A stretch of DNA of 64,000 bases. Origin: Cohnella sp. OV330 (GTDB lineage: Bacteria; Bacillota; Bacilli; Paenibacillales; Paenibacillaceae). The notes under the pieces are model-generated. The model did not search any database, was not told the DNA's origin, and saw only the letters and a list, made by a program, of their open reading frames with translations. The translations under genes and the position numbers were made by a program. Where the stretch lies: NCBI RefSeq assembly GCF_900112065.1, contig NZ_FOKE01000013.1, forward strand, positions 1 to 64,000, written 5' to 3'. Positions 25,464-33,661 of the stretch are shown here, piece after piece. How positions within the stretch are numbered: position 1 is the stretch's first letter; each line of letters begins with the position of its first letter.

Positions 25464-25831
25464 GACTTGTTGCCTCCCTTGCGGACCATGTCCGCGAGCT
25501 GATCCTGCGTGATACCGAGCTTCTCCGCTTCCCGCATCATCGCCACGACATATTGTTCGAAGAACTGCTCCTTGCGCTTCTCGACCAGGCTCGCCTTCGC
25601 TCCCGCCGCCACGAACATGCCGATCCCTCTCTTCTTGTAAAGAATGCCTTGCTCCGTCAACAGATTGACGCCCTTGGCCGCCGTCGCCGGATTGATCTGG
25701 TAAAATGCCGCGAACTGATTGGTCGACGGCACCTGGGACTCTTCCGGCAGCGCGCCTTCGATAATGTCGTTCTCGATGCGTTCGGCGATTTGCACGAATA
25801 TCGGACGGCTGTCGTCGATCAGGAAGCTCAT
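25460..25831 (-). CDS. GntR-family repressor (YtrA subfamily)
   Basis: The start is ATG 25831 (123 aa), preceded by GAGG; the frame opens six codons earlier. The winged helix covers residues 5-70 (PIFVQIAERIENDIIEGALP, then VPSTNQFAAFYQINPATAAK). The effector domain is very short, as in the YtrA subfamily, which always controls a linked ABC operon. An 11-bp inverted repeat with one mismatch at 25852-25877 lies just upstream and is its likely operator, so the operon would be self-repressed. Confidence 0.92.
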   Translation of the reverse strand: MSFLIDDSRPIFVQIAERIENDIIEGALPEESQVPSTNQFAAFYQINPATAAKGVNLLTEQGILYKKRGIGMFVAAGAKASLVEKRKEQFFEQYVVAMMREAEKLGITQDQLADMVRKGGNKS

Positions 25832-25851
25832 CGTTAACCTCACCACCACAT

Positions 25852-25877
25852 TGGTTAATTACTTATGTAACTAACCA
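25852..25877. promoter_or_regulatory. YtrA/GntR-type operator
   Basis: TGGTTAATTAC, four nt, then GTAACTAACCA: an 11-bp inverted repeat with one mismatch, 21 nt upstream of the gntR start. Its size and position fit a GntR dimer site. Confidence 0.7.
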
Positions 25878-26057
25878 TACAACACCTCGGATACTGCGTC
25901 AAGCGGGCGAGCGCCTTTTTTTAGAAAAAAGAGAAATTCGGATTCGAGCAATCGATGAGAAATCCGGTGGCGGAGGCGGCTACACTGAGGATAAACGCTA
26001 GATTAGTTAGTCGAGGAGCTTCGAGCGAACCGGCCGCGAGCCATGGAGGAGACAACC

Positions 26058-26474
26058 ATGACCAAGGAATTGTGAATCAACCTGCCCAGCAAGGATCTGG
26101 CGCGTACCAGGCAGTTCTATCGCGATATCGGCTTCACCTTTAATCCGAACTTCCCCGGCGGCGATACTGCCGCGAGCCTGCTGGTCGGCAACCCGGCGGT
26201 CGTCGTGATGCTGTTCCCCGAGGAGACGTTCGCGGGCTTTGCTGCGAGCGGCGCCTCGGACGCCCGCGCGGCCGCGGAGGCGCTGCTGTCGATCGGAGCG
26301 GACAGCCGCGAGGAAGTGGACGAGCTGGCCGCGAAGGCGGTCGCCGCCGGTGGCCAGCTGTACGGCAAGCCCGGGGAGAGCCAGGGATGGATGTACGGCT
26401 GCGGCTTTGCCGACCCGGACGGGCACCGGTGGAACATGCTTTATATGGATACGGAGAAAATGCCGGGAAGATAA
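26058..26474 (+). pseudogene. VOC (glyoxalase-fold) protein with in-frame stop at codon 6
   Basis: GAGGAGA and ATG 26058 give MTKEL, then TGA at 26073-26075. The same frame continues INLPSKDLARTRQFYRDIGF and ends with GCGFADPDGHRWNMLYMD, a full VOC-family protein of about 138 residues. Relatives have a tryptophan at this position (MTKExWINLP), so a single TGG to TGA change explains it. The rest is intact with no frameshift, so this is a fresh mutation, a sequencing error, or a gene that restarts inside; the next in-frame ATG codons (26205, 26208) would give a truncated fold. Confidence 0.8.
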
Positions 26475-26493
26475 ACGGCAGCGAGATGTTGGA

Positions 26494-26526
26494 GACCGCC
26501 CGAGGCGAACGCCCGGGCGGTCTTTG
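26494..26526 (+). terminator. Terminator after the VOC gene
   Basis: GACCGCCCG pairs with CGGGCGGTC, followed by TTTG; moderate T tract. Confidence 0.7.
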
Positions 26527-26662
26527 ACGTTTCCGTTTTTTGTTTACGTTCGCGCGCCCGGCGCCTGTCTCGCGTTTGTTTTCCCGCGCCCGCCATTTGG
26601 GTTATGATGTGAACATACGCAGCTTAGCGCCGTACGAGCGCCAACTTGAGGAGGTGCCTGCC

Positions 26663-27901
26663 GTGAAGCAGGAATTAATCGACCGGTTCGTCAAATACGT
26701 GCAAGTGGACACCCAATCCGACGACAACAGCCCGTCGTGCCCGTCGACGCCGGGTCAATGGACCTTGCTACGCATGCTGGAAGAGGAATTGAAGAGCATC
26801 GGCATGGAGGAGGTAACGGTTGACGACAACGGCTATCTGATGGCGACGCTGCCTTCGAATACGAATGCGGACGTCCCGACGATCGGTTTTCTGGCGCATG
26901 TCGACACCGCTACCGACTTCACGGGCACGGACGTCAAGCCCCAGCTCGTCTACAACTACGCAGGCGGAGACATCGTGCTAAACTCGGCGCTCAAGCTCGC
27001 ATTGTCGCCGAAAATGTTCCCCGATCTCGCCGGATACGTCGGCCACACGCTCGTCACGACCGACGGCACCACGCTGCTGGGAGCGGACGACAAAGCCGGC
27101 GTCGCCGAGATCGTGACCGCGATGGCCTATCTGATCCGCCATCCGGAGATCAAGCACGGCCGCATTCGCATCGCCTTCACCCCCGACGAGGAGATCGGCC
27201 GCGGCCCGCACAAGTTCGACGTGGCCGCGTTCGGCGCGAAATACGCCTACACGATGGACGGCGGTCCGCTGGGCGAGCTGGAGTACGAGAGCTTCAATGC
27301 CGCGGGAGCGGTCGTCACCATTAACGGGAACAACGTGCATCCGGGCACCGCGAAGGGCAAGATGGTGAATTCGGCCAAGATCGCGATGGCCTTTCATGCC
27401 CGGTTGCCGGAGGCGGAAGCGCCCGAGTTCACGGAAGGCTACGAGGGCTTCTATCACCTGCAGTCGATCGAAGGCGACGTGGAGCGGACGACGCTGCGCT
27501 ACCTGGTGCGCGACCATGACCGGAGCCTGTTCGAGCGGCGCAAGCACGTGCTGGAGAATATCGCGGAGGAATTCCGCCAGACCTACGGCGAAGACAGCAT
27601 CGAGCTGACGATGAAGGATTCGTACTACAACATGCGGGAAAAAATCGAGCCCGTCATGCACATCGTCGACATCGCCCGGGAAGCCATGGAGGGTCTCGGC
27701 ATCGCGCCGATCATCAAGCCGATCCGCGGCGGCACGGACGGGTCGCAGCTGTCCTACATGGGATTGCCGACGCCGAACATCTTCACCGGCGGAGAGAATT
27801 ACCACGGCAAATACGAATTCGCGTCCGTCGACAACATGGTGCAAGCCGTGAAGGTCATCGTCGATATCGTCCAGCGCTATGAGCAGCGGGCGCGTGTATA
27901 A
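26663..27901 (+). CDS. pepT: Peptidase T (aminotripeptidase)
   Basis: The start is GTG 26663 (412 aa), eight nt after GAGGAGG; the open frame to 26540 is not coding. Zinc-peptidase M20 motifs are all present: LAHVDTATDF (His/Asp), TTDGTTLLGADDKAG (bridging Asp), FTPDEEIG (Glu-Glu), YTMDGG and FTGGENYHGKYE (His). PepT trims the N-terminal residue from tripeptides in the cytoplasm using two zinc ions. Length matches the family. The downstream lipL-like gene overlaps or follows closely. Confidence 0.95.
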   Translation: MKQELIDRFVKYVQVDTQSDDNSPSCPSTPGQWTLLRMLEEELKSIGMEEVTVDDNGYLMATLPSNTNADVPTIGFLAHVDTATDFTGTDVKPQLVYNYAGGDIVLNSALKLALSPKMFPDLAGYVGHTLVTTDGTTLLGADDKAGVAEIVTAMAYLIRHPEIKHGRIRIAFTPDEEIGRGPHKFDVAAFGAKYAYTMDGGPLGELEYESFNAAGAVVTINGNNVHPGTAKGKMVNSAKIAMAFHARLPEAEAPEFTEGYEGFYHLQSIEGDVERTTLRYLVRDHDRSLFERRKHVLENIAEEFRQTYGEDSIELTMKDSYYNMREKIEPVMHIVDIAREAMEGLGIAPIIKPIRGGTDGSQLSYMGLPTPNIFTGGENYHGKYEFASVDNMVQAVKVIVDIVQRYEQRARV

Positions 27902-28838
27902 CGGGATTGGCGCAAGCGGGGAGCGTGCGGGTAACGCAGATGCGCAGGCAGGCGGTTCGGACTACGATCGCGCCTGGATGTCCGGGCTGCTGATCCTCGA
28001 CCGGACGGACCGGCTGGAGGCGGAGGACCCGCTGTATACGTTCGCGCTGGACGAGCTGCTTTGCCGCGCCGCCGGCGTCGGAGGGCCGGCGATCTGCCAT
28101 CTGTGGCGGCATCCCCGGGCGTTCGTCATGGGCCTGCGGGACAGCCGCCTCCCGCGTGCGCGGGAGGCGGCCGAGCGGCTCGCCGGCCTCGGCTACGACG
28201 TGGCGGTCCGCAATTCCGGCGGCGCCGCCGTGCCGCTCGATCCCGGCGTCGTCAACCTGTCGCTCATCCTCCCGAAGGACCGGGCCGAAGACATGGCGTT
28301 CCACGGCGACTTCGAGCGGATGTACGATCTGATTCGGCTCGCCGTCAGGCAGCTTGGGGGAGAGGCTTCCAAGGGCGAAGTCGTCGGCTCCTACTGCCCC
28401 GGGGACTTCGACCTGTCGATCGCGGGCCGCAAGTTTTGCGGCATCGCCCAGCGCAGGCAGGTGAAGTCCTATAACGTGCAGGCCTTCGTCATCGCCGATG
28501 GCGAAGGCGACGAGCGGGCGCGGGTCGTGCGGGAGTTTTACGAGCTGGCGGCCGAAGGCGCCGACCCGTCCGCGTACCCGGACGTCGGCATGGACCGGAT
28601 GGCGAGCCTTGCGGAGCTGACGGGCGCGGATAGTGGCGCGGGCAATGCCAGTATTGGGAGCGCTGCAGGTAGGGCCGATTCTGGGCTTGCCGCACGATTC
28701 GCCGCCGCGGTAAAAGACGTCATCCGCTCGCATCAAACGCCGGCCGGCATCGCAAGCGCCGAAGCTGCGCTAAGCTTGCCCGCGCCGGACGAGATCGAGG
28801 CGATGGCGGCTTCGCTGCGAACCCGCTACGGCTTGTAG
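27879..28838 (+). CDS. lipL: Octanoyl-[GcvH]:protein N-octanoyltransferase (LipL-like)
   Basis: The key stretch GSYCPGDFDLSIAGRKFCGI carries the Cys that LipL of Bacillus subtilis uses to hold octanoate, and VRNSGGAAVPLDPGVVNLSL is the lipoate-ligase fold signature. LipL moves octanoyl from GcvH to the E2 subunits during lipoate synthesis. Two starts fit the frame: ATG 27879, overlapping pepT by 23 nt, and ATG 27978, closer to where the conserved domain begins; neither has a strong binding site. A Gly/Ala/Ser-rich insertion near residue 255 (GADSGAGNASIGSAAGRADS) is unusual. It is probably co-transcribed with pepT. Confidence 0.85.
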   Translation: MSSGRVYNGIGASGERAGNADAQAGGSDYDRAWMSGLLILDRTDRLEAEDPLYTFALDELLCRAAGVGGPAICHLWRHPRAFVMGLRDSRLPRAREAAERLAGLGYDVAVRNSGGAAVPLDPGVVNLSLILPKDRAEDMAFHGDFERMYDLIRLAVRQLGGEASKGEVVGSYCPGDFDLSIAGRKFCGIAQRRQVKSYNVQAFVIADGEGDERARVVREFYELAAEGADPSAYPDVGMDRMASLAELTGADSGAGNASIGSAAGRADSGLAARFAAAVKDVIRSHQTPAGIASAEAALSLPAPDEIEAMAASLRTRYGL

Positions 28839-28921
28839 AGCGGCCCGGCATCGCGCGTTCAGCTCTAGTCCATCTAAGCGTAAATCATCTGTCCCTTACA
28901 TGTGAAGATCCAGGCCCGTCT

Positions 28922-29104
28922 ATCGCGCAAAAGTACACGATTTTAATCACCACCGCTACATCGTTCCGCCTATCGCGCAGAAGTGCAGGATGATCTCTTG
29001 AAACACACTAGATCTCACTCAACGAGGTGAGCTACCGTGCACTTTTGCGCGATAGATCGCCATAACCCGCCATTTTGGCTTTGGATGATGTAATTTTGCA
29101 TGAT
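28922..29104. repeat. Four-box palindromic array (50-62-51 spacing), inverted pairs
   Basis: Boxes at 28922-28941 (ATCGCGCAAAAGTACACGAT), 28972-28991 (ATCGCGCAGAAGTGCAGGAT), 29034-29053 (ACCGTGCACTTTTGCGCGAT) and 29085-29104 (degenerate, ATGATGTAATTTTGCATGAT). Centres are 28931.5, 28981.5, 29043.5 and 29094.5. Boxes 1-2 are forward, 3-4 inverted. The box sequence is the same family as at 15.3 kb. It lies between the lipL-like gene and the bidirectional terminator. Nothing else is seen in 28839-29124. Confidence 0.85.
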
Positions 29105-29124
29105 CGTACTAGGTAGACCTTCAA

Positions 29125-29189
29125 ACGTAAAAATAGCGGTTGCCATCCGCCCGCCATGCGCGCGGATCGTCCAACCGCTATTTTTACGT
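29125..29189. terminator. Large bidirectional terminator between convergent genes
   Basis: An 18-bp perfect inverted repeat (ACGTAAAAATAGCGGTTG and its complement at 29172-29189) encloses an ATCCGC/GCGGAT stem. The arms supply A and T tracts for both directions, between lipL and the flavoprotein gene. Confidence 0.85.
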
Positions 29190-29278
29190 CTTCACCTCCG
29201 ACAAATGCAGCCGCGCTTTCCTCGCTTACAGCCCGGTCACTCCACCCTGCACACCGTGCGGGCCCACCAGCCCGCCGG

Positions 29279-30187
29279 TCAAGCGAACGCCTCGTCCGTC
29301 ATATCTTCGTTGATGCCGATCGCGGCGCGGGAGCCTTCGGCGGCGGCTACGACGAGCTGCGCCGGCATGATGCACGCGGCGTCTCCCGCCGCGTATACGC
29401 CCGGCACGCTCGTCCGGCCCGCGCCGTCCGTCTCGATGCCGCCGTAAGGCGTCATCGCGCAGCCGAGTCGCTCCGCGAAGGGCGCCGCCTGACGCAGCCG
29501 CTCGGCGACGATGCCTCCCGCGCGCGCGACCTCCTCCCCGTCCGCGAAGCGCACGGCGGACAGTTGCCCCGCCTCGCCGATTAAGCGTTCGATCGGGCGA
29601 TGATCGATCCGGATGCCGCGCTCCCGCAGCACGCGTTCTTCCTCCGGCTCGAGCGAATCGTAACCGTTGGTGCAGACGAGCAGGTCCTTGCTCCAATTAA
29701 AGACCGTCTTGGCTAAATGGAACGTATGATCGTTGCCCGCGACGAGCACGAGCGGACGGTCCCGCATCTCCCAGCCGTCGCAGTAAGCGCAGCAGAACAG
29801 GCTCCTGCCATAAAATTCGCGAAGCCCCGGAATCTCCGGCAGCAGCTCCTTCAGCCCTGTGGCCAGCAGCAGTCTGGCCGCCCGCCAGCTTTCTCCCGCC
29901 GCATCCGTCAACCGAAAACCGCCATCCGGCTCCCTCTCCGCTTCCTCCACCCGGCTCCCGCAGACGCGAACGCTCGGATAAGCGGCCAGCTCGTCGTGCG
30001 CTATTTTCCGTATCGCGGCCGGCGAGACGCCGTCCCGCGTCAAAAAGCCGTGCGAGGCCAACGCCACCCGGTTCCGCGGCTTTCCCTCGTCGAACAGCGC
30101 GACGGATCTTCTTGCCCTGCCCAGGACGAGCGCGGCGCTGAGACCCGCTGGGCCGCCGCCTATGATTGCGCAATCGAACAAGTCCAC
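29279..30187 (-). CDS. Thioredoxin-reductase-like FAD/NAD(P) oxidoreductase
   Basis: The 302 residues open with an FAD-binding motif CAIIGGGPAGLSAAL; a redox-active CxxC is seen in FCCAYCDGW (about residues 131-139), and the second FAD motif is VYAAGDAA near residue 268. The middle dinucleotide motif (LVLVAGNDHTFHLA) is unusual: the classical GxGxxG is replaced by AGNDHT, as in thioredoxin-reductase-like proteins of uncertain electron donor. It should pass electrons to a disulfide partner. Monocistronic, convergent with lipL. Confidence 0.85.
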   Translation of the reverse strand: MDLFDCAIIGGGPAGLSAALVLGRARRSVALFDEGKPRNRVALASHGFLTRDGVSPAAIRKIAHDELAAYPSVRVCGSRVEEAEREPDGGFRLTDAAGESWRAARLLLATGLKELLPEIPGLREFYGRSLFCCAYCDGWEMRDRPLVLVAGNDHTFHLAKTVFNWSKDLLVCTNGYDSLEPEEERVLRERGIRIDHRPIERLIGEAGQLSAVRFADGEEVARAGGIVAERLRQAAPFAERLGCAMTPYGGIETDGAGRTSVPGVYAAGDAACIMPAQLVVAAAEGSRAAIGINEDMTDEAFA

Positions 30188-30254
30188 ATCCCCCTCCGTT
30201 ACTCCTTCGTCCCAACCGTCGCCAATGCCTAATTAAGGTATTATACCCAAAACG

Positions 30255-30282
30255 CAAAAAGCCCCGCCGCGCGGGCAGGGCT
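30255..30282 (-). terminator. Terminator of the HD-GYP regulator gene
   Basis: On the minus strand AGCCCTGCC pairs with GGCGGGGCT, with an intervening CGCG loop, then TTTTTG. Confidence 0.85.
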
Positions 30283-30328
30283 GAAACATACTTCGGTTAG
30301 CTTGCATGATAAGCTGCATCGCCCGCGT

Positions 30329-31369
30329 TCAAGAGGAGATCGGCATCGGCAAAATGTCGAGGAAGGCGTCCACGACGTCCGGGTCGAAATGAACGCCGCG
30401 CTGCGCACGAATTTCGGCGATCGCTTCTTCGTGCGTCCATGCTTTTTTGTACGGCCGCTCGTGGGTGAGCGCATCGTAGAAATCGGCGATCGCGACGATG
30501 CGTCCCGACAAGGGAATTTCCGCTCCGCACAGGCCCCGCGGGTAGCCGCCGCCGTTCCATTTTTCGTGATGCGTCAGCGCGATCTCTCCCGCGATCTGCA
30601 GAACCGGGAACGAGCTCGTCTCCAAGATCCACGCGCCGATCAGCGTATGCCGCTTCATCTGCTCGAACTCTTCTGCCGTAAAACGACCGGGCTTCAGCAA
30701 AATCTCGTCCGCGATGCCGATCTTGCCGATGTCGTGCAGCGGCGTCGCCTGCTCGATCAGCTCGACCTCCTGCTGCGGCAGTCCCAGCGCGACGGCGACG
30801 TCGCGCGCCATCCGCCCGACGCGCTGCGTATGCTGGCCGGTCTCGTCGTCGCGATACTCCGCCGTGCGCGCGAGCAGGTGCAGAATCTCGAGCTTAGCCT
30901 GCTCCAGCTCGGACGTACGCTCCTGGACCCGCCGTTCGAGCGACTGGTTCTGTTCCTGCATCTGCAAGTAAAAATAGCGCGTCTTCAGCAAGTTGTCGAT
31001 GCGGAGCACGACCTCGGACGCGTCGAGCGGCTTCGTGATAAAGTCGTTGGCGCCCAGATGAAGCGCCTCTTTGCGCGCGCCCGGAGAGTCGTCGGCGGTC
31101 AGCACCACGACAGGCAAAAAGCTGCTCTCTCCGATCAGGGGGCGCAGCTGCCGGAGCACGGCAAACCCATCGACGACCGGCATGTGAAGATCAAGCAGCA
31201 CGATATCCGGCGACAGCTCGCAGAAGAGCGGCTCAGCTTCGGTCGAGTCGGTCGTACTGTGCAAATTCGCGAATCCGGCTCTTCGAAGCACATGCTCCAG
31301 CAGCATGATATTCGTGGGCTGATCGTCTACGATTAGGATCTTGGCATTCTGCGTCCACGCACGATTCAT
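30329..31369 (-). CDS. Response regulator with HD-GYP cyclic di-GMP phosphodiesterase domain
   Basis: I start at ATG 31369 (346 aa), eight nt after GAGGGG; the frame opens nine nt earlier. Residues 10-125 are a receiver domain (ILIVDDQ acidic pocket, IVLLDLHMP with the phosphorylated Asp, TKP lysine). A coiled coil (QNQSLERRVQERTSELEQAK) joins it to an HD-GYP domain: HDIGKIG metal site, HHEKWNGGGYPRGL and ADFYDALTHERPYKK. HD-GYP enzymes degrade cyclic di-GMP. No partner kinase is adjacent. It acts opposite to the diguanylate cyclase at 3.8-5.4 kb in principle. Confidence 0.93.
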   Translation of the reverse strand: MNRAWTQNAKILIVDDQPTNIMLLEHVLRRAGFANLHSTTDSTEAEPLFCELSPDIVLLDLHMPVVDGFAVLRQLRPLIGESSFLPVVVLTADDSPGARKEALHLGANDFITKPLDASEVVLRIDNLLKTRYFYLQMQEQNQSLERRVQERTSELEQAKLEILHLLARTAEYRDDETGQHTQRVGRMARDVAVALGLPQQEVELIEQATPLHDIGKIGIADEILLKPGRFTAEEFEQMKRHTLIGAWILETSSFPVLQIAGEIALTHHEKWNGGGYPRGLCGAEIPLSGRIVAIADFYDALTHERPYKKAWTHEEAIAEIRAQRGVHFDPDVVDAFLDILPMPISS

Positions 31370-31606
31370 GGGCATCACCCCTCGGCAAATGTACCGTCAT
31401 AGCCCTTTTTACCATCTACTCCGATTATAGGCGATCTTTGCCGCAAAGGGCAGACAGGATTCGCCAAATTTCGCAGTATTCGACGGACGTTAATCACAAT
31501 CCTTACCCCATAGTTCCTAACTATAAACATAGTATATTTTATATATTTCCTATGGCGAAGAAGCGGCACTATGATTAAGGCAGTCAACAAACGAGGAGGG
31601 CATCCG

Positions 31607-32299
31607 ATGAATCCGAACGTGAAAAAACAATTCGACGCCGCCGCAAGCCAGTACGACGAGCAGAGAAGAGGGCTCATACCTTGCTTTGACGAATTCTACG
31701 GCATGGCCGTCGCGCTGGCCGAGAGCGCGGAGGCCGCGCCTCGCGTGCTGGACTTGGGCGCAGGCACCGGCCTGCTGGCCGCGATGATGCGAAGCAAACT
31801 GCCGGAGGCCCGACTCTCCTTGATCGATATGAGCGAGAGCATGCTGGACGTCGCCCGCGAGCGGTTCGCAGGCGACCCGAACGCCCAATTCATCGTTGCC
31901 GACTACTCCGGCTATGCGTTCGCGCCAGGCAGCTACGACATCGTCGTCTCGTCGCTCTCGATCCACCATCTGACCCATGCGTCCAAGCGGGAGTTGTTCA
32001 AAAAACTGTATCAAGCGCTGGCGCCCGGCGGCGTATTCGTCAACGCGGACCAGGTCGCCGGCACGACGCCTGCCGCCGATGCGTACTATCGCAAAAGATG
32101 GTTAGCCGAGATCGCCGCCAGCGGACTGCCCCAATCGGCCATCGACGCTTCCGTCGAACGGAGAGGCGTAGATATCAACGCCAAGCTCGGCGATCAGATC
32201 GCTTGGATGACGGAGGCAGGATTCCCGGACGCGGAGTGTATGTATAAATATCTCGACTTCGCCGTTTTCTGCGGCTCCAAGCCCGCCGCCGCGTCTTAA
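31607..32299 (+). CDS. Class I SAM-dependent methyltransferase
   Basis: The start is ATG 31607 (230 aa), seven nt after GAGGAGG. Motif I VLDLGAGTGLLAAMM (about residues 45-60) binds S-adenosylmethionine, followed by LSLIDMSESMLDVAR and the motif VVSSLSIHHLTHASK. This is the small-molecule methyltransferase type (Methyltransf_25/11); the acceptor is unknown. The AT-rich upstream stretch at about 31500-31555 holds overlapping dyads (ATAGTTCCTAACTAT), which may be its promoter or operator. It is divergent from the HD-GYP gene. Confidence 0.88.
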   Translation: MNPNVKKQFDAAASQYDEQRRGLIPCFDEFYGMAVALAESAEAAPRVLDLGAGTGLLAAMMRSKLPEARLSLIDMSESMLDVARERFAGDPNAQFIVADYSGYAFAPGSYDIVVSSLSIHHLTHASKRELFKKLYQALAPGGVFVNADQVAGTTPAADAYYRKRWLAEIAASGLPQSAIDASVERRGVDINAKLGDQIAWMTEAGFPDAECMYKYLDFAVFCGSKPAAAS

Positions 32300-32311
32300 T
32301 TGACAATCTCG

Positions 32312-32731
32312 CTATACGTCTCGGGAGTATACGTAAAACCCGCTCCGGCGCTGCCAGCCGGTCGCAGTCCAAAAGGCGGCGCCCGCGTCATTGTCCTCCA
32401 GCACGAAAAGATGGCATTTGCCTATGCCGGCCTCCCGCAGCTTGTCCAGGCTGAGGGAGGCCAATTGCCGGGCAATCCCCCGTCCGCGATAGGCCGGATC
32501 TACGGCGGCATGGTACACGTAGCCGCGCCTTCCGTCATGGCCGCACAAGATCGTGCCCGCCAGCTCGCCGTCCGCTTCGCATACGAAGCTCATGCCTTCG
32601 TTGCGGCGCAAGTAGGCCGCGATCGCCTCTCTCTCGTCCGCCTCGCTCAGCGCCAAGCCTTCGATGCGGCGCCAAAGGGCGATCATCCGGTCGTAGTCGG
32701 CGATCTCCATGTCCCTAAATTCGATTTTCAT
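32312..32731 (-). CDS. GNAT-family N-acetyltransferase
   Basis: The 139-residue protein starts at ATG 32731, overlapping the DUF523 stop by four nt (ATGA). The acetyl-CoA-binding motif A is AAVDPAYRGRGIARQLASL (R/Q-x-x-G-x-G/A), and motif B includes LFVLEDNDAGAAFWTATGW. The acceptor is unknown. It is the last gene of a three-gene set (alkyltransferase-like, DUF523, GNAT). The frame extends upstream as a shadow of the neighbours. Confidence 0.88.
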   Translation of the reverse strand: MKIEFRDMEIADYDRMIALWRRIEGLALSEADEREAIAAYLRRNEGMSFVCEADGELAGTILCGHDGRRGYVYHAAVDPAYRGRGIARQLASLSLDKLREAGIGKCHLFVLEDNDAGAAFWTATGWQRRSGFYVYSRDV

Positions 32732-33213
32732 CGGTCCGAATCCGTCCTCTCCTGCTCCAGCCGGGCCAGCTCCCGCTCGGCCTCTTCCAGCTGATCCTCT
32801 CCGAAAACCTTGAAGCCGTGCTTGCGCAGCAGCGCCGCCGTCTTTCCTTCGCCCTGGCGCTTCGCGCCGCTGAACGTACCGTCGTAGACGAACAAGCTGC
32901 CGCAGGAAGGGCTGCTTTGCTTCAGAATAGCCAGCGCCACGCCATGCGTTCGCGCCGCCTGCAGGGCGATCTCGGCGCCCCGATCGAACGCCTCCGTAAA
33001 GTCCTCCCCCTGTTCGGTCACGACCTTGTCGCCCCGAATCTGCGCCGGCGGACGCGGCGTCGGCAGCCCGCCCGCGACTTCGGGACATACCGACACGAAT
33101 CGGCCTTCGGCCTGCCAACGCGCGAACCTGGGATCCTCGCACAGCTTGCCCCCGCCGTCGTAGCGCACCTGCTGACCGAGCAAGCATGCGCTGACCAGTA
33201 TTTTCGCCGGCAT
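32728..33213 (-). CDS. DUF523 (YbbK-like) protein
   Basis: The 161 residues carry every hallmark of DUF523: SACLLGQQVRYDGG at the N-terminus, CPEVAGGLPTPRPPAQI, and KQSSPSCG. The conserved cysteines suggest metal or thiol chemistry, but the function is unknown. The C-terminal 40 residues are charged (EEAERELARLEQE). It lies three nt after the alkyltransferase-like gene and is translationally coupled to the GNAT gene. Confidence 0.9.
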   Translation of the reverse strand: MPAKILVSACLLGQQVRYDGGGKLCEDPRFARWQAEGRFVSVCPEVAGGLPTPRPPAQIRGDKVVTEQGEDFTEAFDRGAEIALQAARTHGVALAILKQSSPSCGSLFVYDGTFSGAKRQGEGKTAALLRKHGFKVFGEDQLEEAERELARLEQERTDSDR

Positions 33214-33216
33214 CCG

Positions 33217-33543
33217 CTATCCATCCCCTTCCGGACTCGCCCCGTCCCATCTGCACTGCGCGAGGTCTACGCGGTAGTCCCCGTCGAACATCACGCCCTC
33301 CTCCTCGAGCAGCGCACGCTGCGTATACCGGGCTTCGTCGCCCGGCAGCGCGATCTCTCCCTTGGCGTTCACGACTCTGTGCCACGGAAGACCGTGCGCT
33401 TCGCTCAGCGAATGCAGCACCCAGACGACGCGCCGCGCGGCCCGCGAGCTGCCTGCAGCGGCCGCCACTTGCCCGTACGTCATCACCTTGCCGGCCGGTA
33501 TCGCCTTTATTACTTCGACCACTTGCGCCGTAAATGGCTGCAT
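33217..33543 (-). CDS. Alkyltransferase-like (ATL) DNA repair protein
   Basis: I start at ATG 33543 (108 aa), eight nt after GAGG; GTG 33552 is the alternative. The fold is that of O6-alkylguanine-DNA alkyltransferase (AIPAGKVMTYGQVAAAAG, SSRAARRVVWVLH), but the active-site motif reads PWHRVV instead of PCHRV. Without the acceptor cysteine it cannot repair directly. ATL proteins bind O6-alkylguanine and hand the lesion to nucleotide excision repair. It is the first gene of a three-gene operon. Confidence 0.9.
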   Translation of the reverse strand: MQPFTAQVVEVIKAIPAGKVMTYGQVAAAAGSSRAARRVVWVLHSLSEAHGLPWHRVVNAKGEIALPGDEARYTQRALLEEEGVMFDGDYRVDLAQCRWDGASPEGDG

Positions 33544-33661
33544 GCCGTTCACCTCTACGTTACAGCTTATAATAGTTCGCTTAAAGACGCCAAGCCCCCG
33601 GGGCCGAAGCGCCCGGGAGCTCGATGATCCAGCTGTATTCGATTCGCCTGGAGCGTCGGCG

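Noticed and set aside
28620..28690. Frameshift in the lipL-like gene at the Gly/Ala/Ser-rich stretch
   Set aside because: Both sides remain in one frame and the C-terminal part looks native; a low-complexity insertion is simpler.
31490..31560. Riboswitch or leader RNA before the methyltransferase gene
   Set aside because: The stretch is short and AT-rich with simple overlapping dyads; no known riboswitch core was recognised.
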